Both the position numbers and the translations under genes were made by a program. The notes under the pieces were generated by a model. The model worked only from the letters and a program-made list of their open reading frames with translations. It was not told where the DNA came from and searched no databases. This document shows, piece by piece, positions 16,950 through 25,181 of a stretch of 60,160 nt of DNA (positions are counted from its first letter, which is position 1; every line of letters starts with the position of its first letter). Source of the stretch: DATAEY01 sp045805565 (GTDB taxonomy: Bacteria; Actinomycetota; Thermoleophilia; Solirubrobacterales; Solirubrobacteraceae); assembly GCA_045805565.1 (NCBI GenBank), contig JBJMKZ010000030.1, positions 1-60,160 on the forward strand, written 5' to 3'.

Positions 16950-17951
16950 CTACGGCGTCAGGACGATCTTGCCCACGTTGCGGCGCTCGGCCATCATCCG
17001 GTGGGCGTCGGCGGCGCGCTCGAAGGGGAAGGCCTCGGCCACAACGGGCCGGATCGTGCCGTCGTCCATGAGCTCGCGCAGCGGCTCGATCCAGGGCTCG
17101 AGCGTGCCGGCCTCCTTCCACAGCGTGAGCATGTTCAGCCCGATCACCGCCTTGGACTGCGACATCTGCTTGATCAGGTTGAAGCGCGGCATGCGCAGCA
17201 TCGAGCGCGCGGCGGTGAGGTAGTTGCGCCGCTCGCCCGAGACCACCGCCGAGGCGCCGAAGCACACCAGGCGCCCGCCGCCCCGCAACAGGTTGTAGGA
17301 GGTCCGGAAGCTGCGCCCGCCGATGGCGTCCATGACCAGGTCGAACTTGGGCAGGTTGCGCTCCCACCCGTCGCGGCGGTAATCGACGGCATGGTCCACG
17401 CCGCAGGACAGGATCGCCTCGTGCTTGGACGGCGACGCGGTTCCGTAGACCTCGGCGCCATGACGCTTGGCGATCTGCGTGGCGGCGATGCCGACGCCGC
17501 CCGCGGCGGCGTGCAGGAGGACCCGCTCGCCCGGCTGCAGGTTGCCGTAGCGGATGAGGCCCGCCCAGGCGGTCGCGTAGTTGACCGGGATCGCCGCGCC
17601 CTCCTCGAACGACAGCTCGTCGGCCAGAGGGACGACGTCGCTGGCCTTGGCCACCACCTGCTCGGCGTGCCCGCCGAACTGCACGCCGGCCATCACCCGG
17701 TCGCCGGGCGACAGCTCGTCCACACCCGGCCCCGCCGCCGCGACCGTGCCGGCCACCTCATAGCCGACCACGCATGGCGTCTTGGGCGCGTCGGGATAGA
17801 AACCGAGTCGCGCCATCATCTCCGCGAAGTTCAGGCCCGCGGCCTCGACGTCGATCAGGACCTGCTCGCCGAGCGGTCGGTCGGGTGCGGGCCGATCCTG
17901 GACCTGCAGGACGTCGGGCCCGCCGTGCTTGGTGATCACCACTGCGCGCAC
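16950..17951 (-). CDS. Zinc-independent MDR-family quinone oxidoreductase-like protein
   Basis: 333 residues, medium-chain dehydrogenase/reductase fold. GroES-like N-terminal half with VGYEVAGTVAAAGPGVDEL, then a Rossmann half with LLHAAAGGVGIAATQIAKRHGAEVYGTAS. The cysteines and histidines that bind zinc in alcohol dehydrogenases are absent, which points to the NADPH-quinone reductase / VAT1-like branch. The substrate is unknown. Two adjacent GTG codons could start it; I chose 17951, giving the family-typical MRAVVITKHGGPDVL, because TAGGGT (17964-17959) lies 7 nt upstream. It stands between serA and the leu leader and is probably transcribed alone. Confidence 0.85.
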   Translation of the reverse strand: MRAVVITKHGGPDVLQVQDRPAPDRPLGEQVLIDVEAAGLNFAEMMARLGFYPDAPKTPCVVGYEVAGTVAAAGPGVDELSPGDRVMAGVQFGGHAEQVVAKASDVVPLADELSFEEGAAIPVNYATAWAGLIRYGNLQPGERVLLHAAAGGVGIAATQIAKRHGAEVYGTASPSKHEAILSCGVDHAVDYRRDGWERNLPKFDLVMDAIGGRSFRTSYNLLRGGGRLVCFGASAVVSGERRNYLTAARSMLRMPRFNLIKQMSQSKAVIGLNMLTLWKEAGTLEPWIEPLRELMDDGTIRPVVAEAFPFERAADAHRMMAERRNVGKIVLTP

Positions 17952-17958
17952 CACCGGG

Positions 17959-17964
17959 ACCCTA
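17959..17964 (-). promoter_or_regulatory. Candidate -10 box (TAGGGT) for the MDR reductase gene
   Basis: TAGGGT ends 7 nt before the GTG at 17951. The same hexamer lies just upstream of folD and cysK in this window. Confidence 0.45.
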
Positions 17965-18025
17965 GATGATCGATTCCGCACGCGCCGGAGGGTGGTGGCC
18001 CGGCTCACCCGACCGCCGACGGCGG

Positions 18026-19642
18026 TCAGAGGGCGACGGTGCGCCCGTCCACGAAGCCGTCGGTGGCGACGATGTCGTCGATCACCTCGTGCGGGACCGG
18101 GGCGTCGGTGGTGACGACCATGGCCGCGAGGCGCCCGTCGGCCTCGGTGGCGGTGTCCGGCTGGCGACCGACCGCGGCCGACACGATGTTGATCCCGCGG
18201 GCGCCGAACGCCGTGCCCACCCGGCCGAGCATGCCGGGCACGTCGGAGTAGCGAAACAGGGTCACGTGGCGCTCGATCTGCACGTTGAAGCGCTGCCCCC
18301 ACGCCTCGAGCAGGTGGGGACGGTCACGACGGCCCAGGGTGGTCCCGACCACGCGAACCCCGGAGTCCCCGCTCACCACCGTCACCCGCACCAGGTCGGT
18401 GAAGTCCCGCGCCGTGGTTCGCTTCGTCTCGACCACGTCGATCCCGCGCTCGTCGGCGATGGTCGGGGCGTTGACCAGGTTGACGTCCTCCTCGGTGTGT
18501 CCTCGCAGCACGCCGCGCAGGGCGGCGATCGACAGCAGGCGCGTGTCGCGCTCGGCCACGCGACCCAGGAACTCGAGCTCGAGGCGGTCCACCGACGAAC
18601 CGTCGGCGAGGGCCATGCCGAGGCGCCCCAGCTGCTCGCACAGCGGCAGGAAGGGACCCAGCACCTCCATGTCCTCTGCCGGGATCGTGGGGATGTTGAC
18701 CGCGTTGGCGACGACACCGCCGGTCAACGCGGCGACGACCTGCTCGGCGGCCTGGATGCCGGCGCGATCCTGGGCCTCGGCGGTGGAGGCGCCGAGATGC
18801 GGCGTCACCACCACGTTGTCGTAGCCCGCGAACAGCGGGTGATCGGTGACCGGCTCGCGGGCGAAGACGTCGAGGGCCGCGCCCCCGACCTTGCCGGAGT
18901 CGAGGGCGTCCCGGAGGGCCTCCTCGACCACCAGGTCTCCGCGGGCGCAGTTGATCACGAACACGCCGTCGCGCATCTGGGCGAAAGCCTCGGCGTCCAG
19001 CCAGCCGCGCGTCTCCTCGGTGCGGGGCAGGTGGATGGTGATGAAGTGCGAGCGCTGGTAGACCTCGGTCGAGCTGCGGGCCTGCTCGACGCCCAGCTCG
19101 CGGTAGCGCTCGGCCGACACGAAGGCGTCGAAGGCCAGGACGTGCATGCCGAATGCCCTGGCTCGCGCGGCCACGAGCTGGCCGATGCGCCCGAACCCGA
19201 GGACCCCGAGCGTCTTCTCGTAGAGCTCGGTGCCCGCGAAGCGCGCCCGCTCCCAGCGGCCCTCGGTCAGCGACCGATGCGCCTGGGGAACATGGCGGGC
19301 GAGCGCCAGCATCAGCGCCATCGTGTGCTCGGCCGCGGCGATGATGTTCGACTCCGGGGCGTTGGCCACCACCACCCCCCGCTTGGTGGCCGCGATCACG
19401 TCGACGTTGTCAACGCCTATCCCGGCGCGTCCGATGACCCGCAGCCTGGGCGCCCGCGCGATCAGCTCGGCGGTCAGGCGGGTGCCCGAGCGGATGAGGA
19501 TGCCGTCGTAGTCGGGGATCCGCTCGGCCAGCTCGTCCGGGCCCCAGCCGACGCCGAGGTCGACCTCGAAGCGCTCGCGCAGCCGCGCGACCCCCGCCTC
19601 GGCGATCTCCTCGGCGATCAGGATGCGCGGACGCCCGTTCAC
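18026..19642 (-). CDS. serA: D-3-phosphoglycerate dehydrogenase with ASB and ACT domains
   Basis: First step of serine synthesis: 3-phosphoglycerate to phosphohydroxypyruvate with NAD. 538 residues, the long actinobacterial type. The substrate-binding and NAD domains carry GRAGIGVDNVDV near residue 72, the nucleotide loop LGFGRIGQLVAARA near 145, INCARGDLVVEEAL with its catalytic Arg, and a catalytic His in TPHLGAST. Then come an allosteric substrate-binding region (about 315-450) and a C-terminal ACT domain (about 460-535) for serine feedback. The GTG start overlaps the stop of the class V aminotransferase gene (GTGA), so the two are coupled and probably act in sequence. Confidence 0.96.
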   Translation of the reverse strand: MNGRPRILIAEEIAEAGVARLRERFEVDLGVGWGPDELAERIPDYDGILIRSGTRLTAELIARAPRLRVIGRAGIGVDNVDVIAATKRGVVVANAPESNIIAAAEHTMALMLALARHVPQAHRSLTEGRWERARFAGTELYEKTLGVLGFGRIGQLVAARARAFGMHVLAFDAFVSAERYRELGVEQARSSTEVYQRSHFITIHLPRTEETRGWLDAEAFAQMRDGVFVINCARGDLVVEEALRDALDSGKVGGAALDVFAREPVTDHPLFAGYDNVVVTPHLGASTAEAQDRAGIQAAEQVVAALTGGVVANAVNIPTIPAEDMEVLGPFLPLCEQLGRLGMALADGSSVDRLELEFLGRVAERDTRLLSIAALRGVLRGHTEEDVNLVNAPTIADERGIDVVETKRTTARDFTDLVRVTVVSGDSGVRVVGTTLGRRDRPHLLEAWGQRFNVQIERHVTLFRYSDVPGMLGRVGTAFGARGINIVSAAVGRQPDTATEADGRLAAMVVTTDAPVPHEVIDDIVATDGFVDGRTVAL

Positions 19643-20835
19643 GCGGGGGCGGCGGGCGCCGCGAGCCCCAGGCCGGCCTCCAGGAACACCTGCTGAGCGG
19701 CGCCGACCCCGCTCCCGGGCTCGACGTCGGCGCCCAGCTCGCGCAGCACCATCTCGAGGCCGGAGAGGCCGATGAGGATGTCGAAGCCGCCGAAGTACCC
19801 GCAGTGCGCGATGCGGATGATCCGGCCGCGCAGCGGGCCCTGTCCGCCGTTGGCGGTGATGCCGCAGCGGTCCCGCAGGAGCCCCGGCACCCGCTCGCCC
19901 TCGATGCCGGGCGGCAGCTCGGCGGCGGTCACCACCGTCGAGCGATCGTCCGGGTCCCCGAACAGCTCCAGCCCCATGCCGCGCACGCCGGCTCGGGCGG
20001 CGCGCCCGAGGAGCCGGTGGCGGCCCAGCGCCTGCTCGAGGCCCTCCTGCTCCAGCAGGTCGAGCGCCACGTCCAGGGCGCGCACCAGGGTGACGGCGGG
20101 GGTGAACGGAGTGGCCGGGACCGGCTTGCGCTGCTCGGCCAGCTGGCGGCGCCAATCGAAGTAGTAGCGGCCACCGCCCGCCGAGGCCGCGCGCTCCAGC
20201 GCGCGCTCAGAGGCGCTGACGAAGGCGAGGCCGGGCGGGCACATCAGCGCCTTCTGGGAGCCGCCGACGACCACGTCTATCCCCCACTCGTCCTGGCGCA
20301 GCTCGGCCGCGCCGACGCCGGAGATGGCGTCGACCACCAGCAGGGCGTCGTGGGCCCGAGCCGCCTCGGCCAGCGCCTGCACGTCGTGGACTACCCCGGT
20401 CGAGGTCTCCGATTGGGTCGCGAACACCACCTCGACGTCCGGGTTGCCGACCAGCAGTCGGTCGATCTCGGCCGGATCCAGACGCGCACCCCAGCCGGGC
20501 TCGTAGCGCACGAGCTCGGCCCCGTACGCCTCGCCCAGCTCGATCCAGCGCTCGCCGAACTTTCCCGCCGCGCAGGCCAGAGCGGGCTGGCCGGGGCGCA
20601 CCAGGTTCGCGACCGCCGACTCCATCCCGCCGGTCCCGCTGGCGGTGAACAGCATCACGTCGTTGGCGGTGCGCAAGAGCGCCGGGAGCCGCTCGAGCAC
20701 CCGCTCGAACAGGGCGTCGAACGCCGGCGCGCGGTGGTAGACGACGGGCTCGGCCATGGCGGCCTGGACCTGCGGGGGGATGGGCGTCGGCCCCGCGGTC
20801 ATGAGGTACTGCTTGATGAACGGGTTGACCGCCAC
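19639..20835 (-). CDS. Class V aminotransferase, probable phosphoserine aminotransferase role
   Basis: 398 residues, PLP fold-type I, of the alanine-glyoxylate/serine-pyruvate aminotransferase branch. Visible blocks are YLMTAGPTPIPPQV at the N-terminus, FTASGTGGMESAVANL near residue 65, DAISGVGAAELR near 165, and the PLP lysine in VGGSQKALMCPPGL near 195. Its stop overlaps the serA start. Such enzymes next to serA in some thermophiles and archaea are thought to replace SerC, transaminating phosphohydroxypyruvate. That assignment is inference; a glyoxylate-serine role is the main alternative. A short C-terminal Ala/Pro-rich tail is extra. Confidence 0.85.
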   Translation of the reverse strand: MAVNPFIKQYLMTAGPTPIPPQVQAAMAEPVVYHRAPAFDALFERVLERLPALLRTANDVMLFTASGTGGMESAVANLVRPGQPALACAAGKFGERWIELGEAYGAELVRYEPGWGARLDPAEIDRLLVGNPDVEVVFATQSETSTGVVHDVQALAEAARAHDALLVVDAISGVGAAELRQDEWGIDVVVGGSQKALMCPPGLAFVSASERALERAASAGGGRYYFDWRRQLAEQRKPVPATPFTPAVTLVRALDVALDLLEQEGLEQALGRHRLLGRAARAGVRGMGLELFGDPDDRSTVVTAAELPPGIEGERVPGLLRDRCGITANGGQGPLRGRIIRIAHCGYFGGFDILIGLSGLEMVLRELGADVEPGSGVGAAQQVFLEAGLGLAAPAAPA

Positions 20836-20868
20836 GGGAGGCGCCAGACGATAGCGGGACGATCGCGG

Positions 20869-21300
20869 TCAACCCCCGAGGATCCGGGGAAGCTCGCGTC
20901 GCGCCTGCGGTGAGAGCGCCAGCACGAGCGCCCAGGCGACGATCGCCACCACTCCGAGCAACGTCCCGACGACGCCCAGCACAACGCCGGCCGCAGCCTC
21001 GCTCGCGCCCTCGGTCGTCTCCCCGCGCCGGATCCTGCGCTTGGCGTCCACACCGATGATCCAGGCGGCGATCGCCAGCGGGAGGTTGAACATGAAGAAC
21101 AGGCCGAAGCGCGCGGCGAAGAAGGCCAGCAGGCCGCCCACTCCGAGTATCAGCGCGAGGACGGCACGATCGTTGCGCGGCGGGCGCGGAGGGCCCGGCG
21201 GCAGCGGACCCAGCGCAGGCCCCCAGCCGGGCGCGGCCGGTGGTGGCGCCGGAGCCGGGGGCGGGAACCGGGATGGCGGCTGCTGCGGGGGGCCGGCCAC
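20869..21300 (-). CDS. DUF4190-like membrane protein with Pro-rich N-terminus
   Basis: 143 residues from a GTG start. The first 45 residues are almost only Pro, Gly and Ala (cytoplasmic linker type). Two hydrophobic segments follow, about 48-72 and 98-122, separated by the charged loop GVDAKRRIRRGETTEG. This arrangement is typical of DUF4190 proteins, which have no known function. The gene lies 17 bp after the ilvC stop and 33 bp before the aminotransferase gene on the same strand. The start is uncertain because the frame stays open into ilvC. Confidence 0.7.
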   Translation of the reverse strand: MAGPPQQPPSRFPPPAPAPPPAAPGWGPALGPLPPGPPRPPRNDRAVLALILGVGGLLAFFAARFGLFFMFNLPLAIAAWIIGVDAKRRIRRGETTEGASEAAAGVVLGVVGTLLGVVAIVAWALVLALSPQARRELPRILGG

Positions 21301-21317
21301 GGCGGATCCTGCGCCCC

Positions 21318-22307
21318 CTAGAACTCGGTCTCGATCCAGTCCATCATCGCGCGCAGCCGGCGTCCCTCCTCCTCGATCTGGTGGTGCGACTGCTCGGCGC
21401 GCAGACGCTGGAAATTCTCCTGCCCGGCGCGGTTCTCGGCGATCCATTCGCGCGCGAAGTCGCCGCTGCGGATGTCGGCCAGGATCTTGCCCATCGCTTC
21501 ACGCGTCGGCTCGCCGATCACGCGCTTGCCGCGCGTCAGGTCGCCGTACTCCGCGGTGTTGGAGATCGAGTAGCGCATCCCGGTGATGCCCTTCTCGTAC
21601 ATCAGGTCCACGATCAGCTTGAGCTCGTGCAGGCACTCGAAGTAAGCCAGGCGCGGGTCGTAGCCGGCGTCGACCAGGGTCTCGTAGCCGGCGCGCACCA
21701 GCTCGGTCACCCCGCCGCAGAGGACCGCCTGCTCGCCGAACAGGTCGGTTTCGGTCTCATCGCGGAAGGTCGTCTCGATCACGCCGGCGCGCGTTCCCCC
21801 GATGCCCTTGGCATAGGCGAGCGCTACCTCGCGTGCCGACCCGGTGGCGTCCTGGTGGATGGCCATCAGGCACGGCACCCCGCGGCCCTCGGTGAACTGC
21901 CGGCGCACCAGATGACCGGGGCCCTTGGGGGCGACCATCGCCACGTCGACCTCGGGCGGCGGCTGCACCTCGCCGAAGTGGATCGAGAACCCGTGGCCGA
22001 ACATCAGCAGGTTGCCCGGGGCGATCCCGTCACGGACCTGCGTCTCCCACACGTCGCGATGCCGCTCGTCGGGGACGAGCATGGTCACGACGTCGCCGCG
22101 CGACGCCGCGTCGGTGACCGGCGCCACCTCGAGGCCGTCTTGGCGCGCCCGTCCGGCGGACTCGGATCCCTCGCGCAGGCCGACCACCACGTCCACCCCC
22201 GAATCCCTGAGGTTCAGGGCGTGGGCGTGCCCCTGCGAGCCGTAGCCGATGATGGCGACCGCCTTGCCCTGCAGGTGGCTGAGGTCTGCGTCCCGGTCGT
22301 AGTACAA
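21318..22307 (-). CDS. ilvC: Ketol-acid reductoisomerase (class I)
   Basis: Second common step of branched-chain amino acid synthesis; NADPH- and Mg-dependent. 329 residues, the short class I form. The start reads MYYDRDADLSHLQGK, followed by the nucleotide loop IIGYGSQGHAHALNLRDSG. The KGPGHLVR motif and the metal ligands in FRDETETDLFGEQAVLCGG and in LHELKLIVDLMYEKG are intact. The frame begins with TTG at 22307, just after a -10-like TAGCCT, but an in-frame start a few codons upstream cannot be excluded. It follows the methyltransferase gene by 20 bp and is separated from ilvBN by about 19 kb. Confidence 0.95.
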   Translation of the reverse strand: MYYDRDADLSHLQGKAVAIIGYGSQGHAHALNLRDSGVDVVVGLREGSESAGRARQDGLEVAPVTDAASRGDVVTMLVPDERHRDVWETQVRDGIAPGNLLMFGHGFSIHFGEVQPPPEVDVAMVAPKGPGHLVRRQFTEGRGVPCLMAIHQDATGSAREVALAYAKGIGGTRAGVIETTFRDETETDLFGEQAVLCGGVTELVRAGYETLVDAGYDPRLAYFECLHELKLIVDLMYEKGITGMRYSISNTAEYGDLTRGKRVIGEPTREAMGKILADIRSGDFAREWIAENRAGQENFQRLRAEQSHHQIEEEGRRLRAMMDWIETEF

Positions 22308-22327
22308 GGCGCGCGCCAGGCTATCTC

Positions 22328-23173
22328 TTACGCGCCGGCGGCGGCCACCAGCGTGCGGCCCGGGATGGCCAGCGCGCCGTCGGACCCGGCGAACGGGGCG
22401 AGCGCTTCCCGCAGCGCGGCGCGGATGTCGGCGCGCTCAGGGTCGGGGCGGGACTCGATCATCTCGGCGAACGGGCGCGAGAGGTCGAGCGTCGTCTCCC
22501 ACCAGTCCTCGAAGCTGCGGTAGGCCATCTCCAGGTCGAGCGCGTCCACCTCGACATCCACGAAGCCGGCCTGCGCCAGCAACGCCTCGATGCGGCCGGC
22601 GGGGGCGAAGGCGAACATTCCGGGCTCGTCGGGCGCCGGTGGCGGCTGCTCGAGGCGGCGCCGCGTCTCCTCCGCCCCCAGCGCCACCCAGTGGTTGCGC
22701 TCCGGCGCGTCCCATGCCGCCAGGGCCACCCGCCCGCCCGGGCGAAGAACCCGCCGTGTCTCGCGCAGGCCGGCGGCCGGATCGGCCAGCAGCATGTACC
22801 CCCAGCGGCACAGGACGCCGTCCACGCTGGCCGTCTCGAGATCCAGCGACTCGGCGTTCAGCGCCCGGAACTCGACGTTCGCCACGCCGAGCTCGCGGGC
22901 ACGCTCTCGTGCCACCTCGAGCATCGGCTCCGCGAAGTCGGAGCAGATCAGTGTGCCCGACGGCGCCACCAGCTCCGCCGCCATCAGCCCGGTATCGCCG
23001 GGCCCGGCGGCCAGCTCGAGCACCACCTGCCCCGGCCGGGGCGAGACGGCGTCGACCATCCATCTCGATACCGGGCCCGCCAGCCGCTGGAGCGCCTCCC
23101 GCCGGCGCGCCCAGCCGCCGGCCGCGCGTTGCCAGCGCTCGAGGCTGGCCTGGCGGTAGGCGTCGGCGTCCAC
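22328..23173 (-). CDS. SAM-dependent class I methyltransferase (UbiE-like)
   Basis: 281 residues. The Rossmann core carries motif I VLELAAGPGDTGLMAAEL near residue 55, the acidic loop CSDFAEPML near 80, motif II in VDGVLCRWGYMLLADP near 120, and LRPGGRVALAAWD near 150. It lies 4 bp downstream of menE, so a demethylmenaquinone methyltransferase (MenG) role is tempting. However, the characteristic MenG/UbiE motifs downstream of motif I are not recognisable, and its C-terminal half looks like generic methyltransferases. I treat the substrate as unknown. Confidence 0.82.
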   Translation of the reverse strand: MDADAYRQASLERWQRAAGGWARRREALQRLAGPVSRWMVDAVSPRPGQVVLELAAGPGDTGLMAAELVAPSGTLICSDFAEPMLEVARERARELGVANVEFRALNAESLDLETASVDGVLCRWGYMLLADPAAGLRETRRVLRPGGRVALAAWDAPERNHWVALGAEETRRRLEQPPPAPDEPGMFAFAPAGRIEALLAQAGFVDVEVDALDLEMAYRSFEDWWETTLDLSRPFAEMIESRPDPERADIRAALREALAPFAGSDGALAIPGRTLVAAAGA

Positions 23174-23177
23174 CGGC

Positions 23178-24485
23178 CTACTCCAGCAGATCCCGCCGCA
23201 GCTTCCCCGCGGCGGTGCGAGGCAGCGACGTGGCCAGCTCGATCGTCCTGGGCACCTTGAATCCGGCCAGCCGCTCGCGGCAGTGCGCGCGCAGCTGCTC
23301 GGCGGTCGGCGGCCGTCCGGAGGCCGGCACCACGCGGGCGACCACGGTCTCCCCCCACTCGGGGTCGGGGCGTCCGTGGACGGCCGCCTCGGCCACGGCG
23401 GGATGGGACTCCAGCACCGCCTCGACCTCCGCCGGCGCCACGTTCTCGCCGCCGCTGATCACGATCTCCGCCTTGCGGCCGGTGACAGTCAGCCGCCCCT
23501 CCGGGTCGAGCCGGCCGAGGTCGCCGGTGTGCAGCCGGCCGTCGCGCGCGACCGCCGCGGGCGCGACCGACGGCCCGGCCACCAGGATCTCGCCGTCGGG
23601 GGCGATCTCGACCGCCGTGCCGGGAAGCGGCTGCCCGGCGGTCCACGGCTCGCCGATCCGCGAGGTGGTCACCTGCGAGCACGCCTCCGTGAGGCCGTAG
23701 GTCTGGGCCAGGGGGAACCCGGCCTGCGCCGCGCCGCGCGCCAGCGGGCCGGACAGCGGCCCGCCTCCCAGCAGCGCGCATCGAAGCGGGGCGCCGGGCC
23801 GCACGCCTGCCGCCAGCAGGCGGCTGAGCATCGTGGGCACCAGGGAGACGAGCGTGATCCCCCCGCCGTCGAGCGCCGCGGCCACCGCCTCCACCTCGAA
23901 GCGCTCGTGCACGACCGCCGTGGTCCCGTAGATCGCGCTGCGCATGACGATCGAGAGCCCGCCCACGTGCGAAAGCGGCAGGGTGCACAGCCAGCGGTCG
24001 GCCGGATCGATCCCCAGGCGCGCCGCCGACCCCCGCGCGCTCGCCTCCCAGTTGCCGTAGGTGAGCTCGACCGGTCGGGGCGCTCCGGTCGTGCCGGACG
24101 TGTGCACGACCGCGGCGATCGCGTCCTGGGCGTGCTCCTCGCTGAGGGCGATGTCGGCTTCGGCCCCCGTGAGTGGCTCATCGACCACCAGCGCCGTCCC
24201 CGCGGTCTGGGCCGACCGCTCGGCGGCGCCCAGCCGGAGGTCGATCGGCACCGCGACGGCGCCCAGGCGCAGGCAGGCGTGGAGCGTCTCCACGAACGCC
24301 AGGCCGGGCGCCAGCGCCAGCCCGATCCGTTCGCCGGGCCCGACCCCGCACGCCGCCAGCCGCCGGGCGCCCCGCGCCGCCCGCCTGTCGAGCTCGGTAT
24401 AGGTGATCGCCTGGCCGCCGGCCTCGAGCGCGATGCGGTCCGGCTGGCGCGCGACGGCTGCCGGCAGCCAGGCGGCGCCCTTCAT
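23178..24485 (-). CDS. menE: o-Succinylbenzoate-CoA ligase
   Basis: Activates o-succinylbenzoate with ATP and CoA in menaquinone synthesis. 435 residues, the short MenE length in the acyl-CoA synthetase family. The P-loop is VHTSGTTGAPRPVELT near residue 145, with Arg in place of the common Lys. Then come YGLTEACSQV near 265, TGDLGRLDPEG near 325, and the C-terminal catalytic lysine in PRTAAGKLRRDLLE. menB, menA and menC lie divergently 0.7 kb away, supporting MenE over other ligases. The ATG at 24485 gives the canonical N-terminus. Confidence 0.9.
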   Translation of the reverse strand: MKGAAWLPAAVARQPDRIALEAGGQAITYTELDRRAARGARRLAACGVGPGERIGLALAPGLAFVETLHACLRLGAVAVPIDLRLGAAERSAQTAGTALVVDEPLTGAEADIALSEEHAQDAIAAVVHTSGTTGAPRPVELTYGNWEASARGSAARLGIDPADRWLCTLPLSHVGGLSIVMRSAIYGTTAVVHERFEVEAVAAALDGGGITLVSLVPTMLSRLLAAGVRPGAPLRCALLGGGPLSGPLARGAAQAGFPLAQTYGLTEACSQVTTSRIGEPWTAGQPLPGTAVEIAPDGEILVAGPSVAPAAVARDGRLHTGDLGRLDPEGRLTVTGRKAEIVISGGENVAPAEVEAVLESHPAVAEAAVHGRPDPEWGETVVARVVPASGRPPTAEQLRAHCRERLAGFKVPRTIELATSLPRTAAGKLRRDLLE

Positions 24486-24495
24486 TCGCGGCTGG

Positions 24496-25077
24496 TCAGC
24501 GGACCGGCCTGCTGCACACGTCGGCTGGGTCGGCGGCGCAGATCGCATAGCGCTTGTGGGCGTCCATGAGCTTGCGCACGTCGATGCGGTACCGGACGCC
24601 ATGCGCTCCCGCCGCGAGCTTGACTATGTAGTAGTCGCCCGTCTGCCAGCTCGCGAACCCGCCCAGCGCCGCGTTGGCGCCCGACGTGATGCCACGGCGC
24701 TCACCCTGGAGCCGGCCGACGCTCGTGCCGCGCTCGAGCCCGACCTTGGCCCCCTTCTCGGCCCCGGCGCGCTCGCCGACCTTCACCCCCGCGGTGCGAC
24801 CGGCCCGGAAGCCGGAGTTGTAGATCGCCTGGTAGCGCGGGGTGCCGGGCGCGAACTCGCGCGCGGTCGTCGCCGCGCCGCGCGCGTAGCCGCGGTCATA
24901 CGCCCGGGGGGCGTTGGCCAACGACCGTCCGACGAAGTAGCCGGCGACCGCAGCGGCTACCGCCGCCAGCACGGCCAGCGCGATCCAGCCGGCACGCCGG
25001 CGCGATACCGCGTCGGACTCGACCGGCCCCGGCGCTGGCGGCTCGGGCGGCCCGGCCGGCGTCATGCTCTGCTCCAT
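24496..25077 (-). CDS. Membrane-anchored protein with a Gly-every-fourth-residue repeat
   Basis: 193 residues from an ATG preceded by GGAGG. A Pro/Glu-rich cytoplasmic N-terminus (1-25) is followed by one hydrophobic helix (about 28-50). Then comes a stretch in which glycine recurs every fourth residue twelve times (Gxxx), with Ala, Val, Arg, Lys and Glu between, so one helix face would be all glycine. The C-terminal 60 residues are mixed and hold two cysteines. I do not recognise the family. The repeat suggests tight helix packing or self-assembly outside the membrane. It lies 10 bp upstream of menE on the same strand and is divergent from menB. Confidence 0.75.
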   Translation of the reverse strand: MEQSMTPAGPPEPPAPGPVESDAVSRRRAGWIALAVLAAVAAAVAGYFVGRSLANAPRAYDRGYARGAATTAREFAPGTPRYQAIYNSGFRAGRTAGVKVGERAGAEKGAKVGLERGTSVGRLQGERRGITSGANAALGGFASWQTGDYYIVKLAAGAHGVRYRIDVRKLMDAHKRYAICAADPADVCSRPVR

Positions 25078-25140
25078 CTGGACCTCCAGACCTCGGCTCG
25101 CGTGGTTGCCCACGCACGGTATCGCCCCCGGGCGATGATC

Positions 25141-25172
25141 TAGTGTCCTTGCCGAGCGAGCAGCCCAGGAGG
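25141..25172 (+). promoter_or_regulatory. menB promoter (TAGTGT) and ribosome-binding site (AGGAGG)
   Basis: TAGTGT at 25141-25146 is a candidate -10 box and AGGAGG at 25167-25172 is a perfect Shine-Dalgarno sequence 9 nt before GTG 25182. The site decides the menB start against the earlier in-frame GTG at 25143. menB therefore has an ordinary leader, unlike many genes in this window. Confidence 0.6.
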
Positions 25173-25181
25173 CCAGCCACC

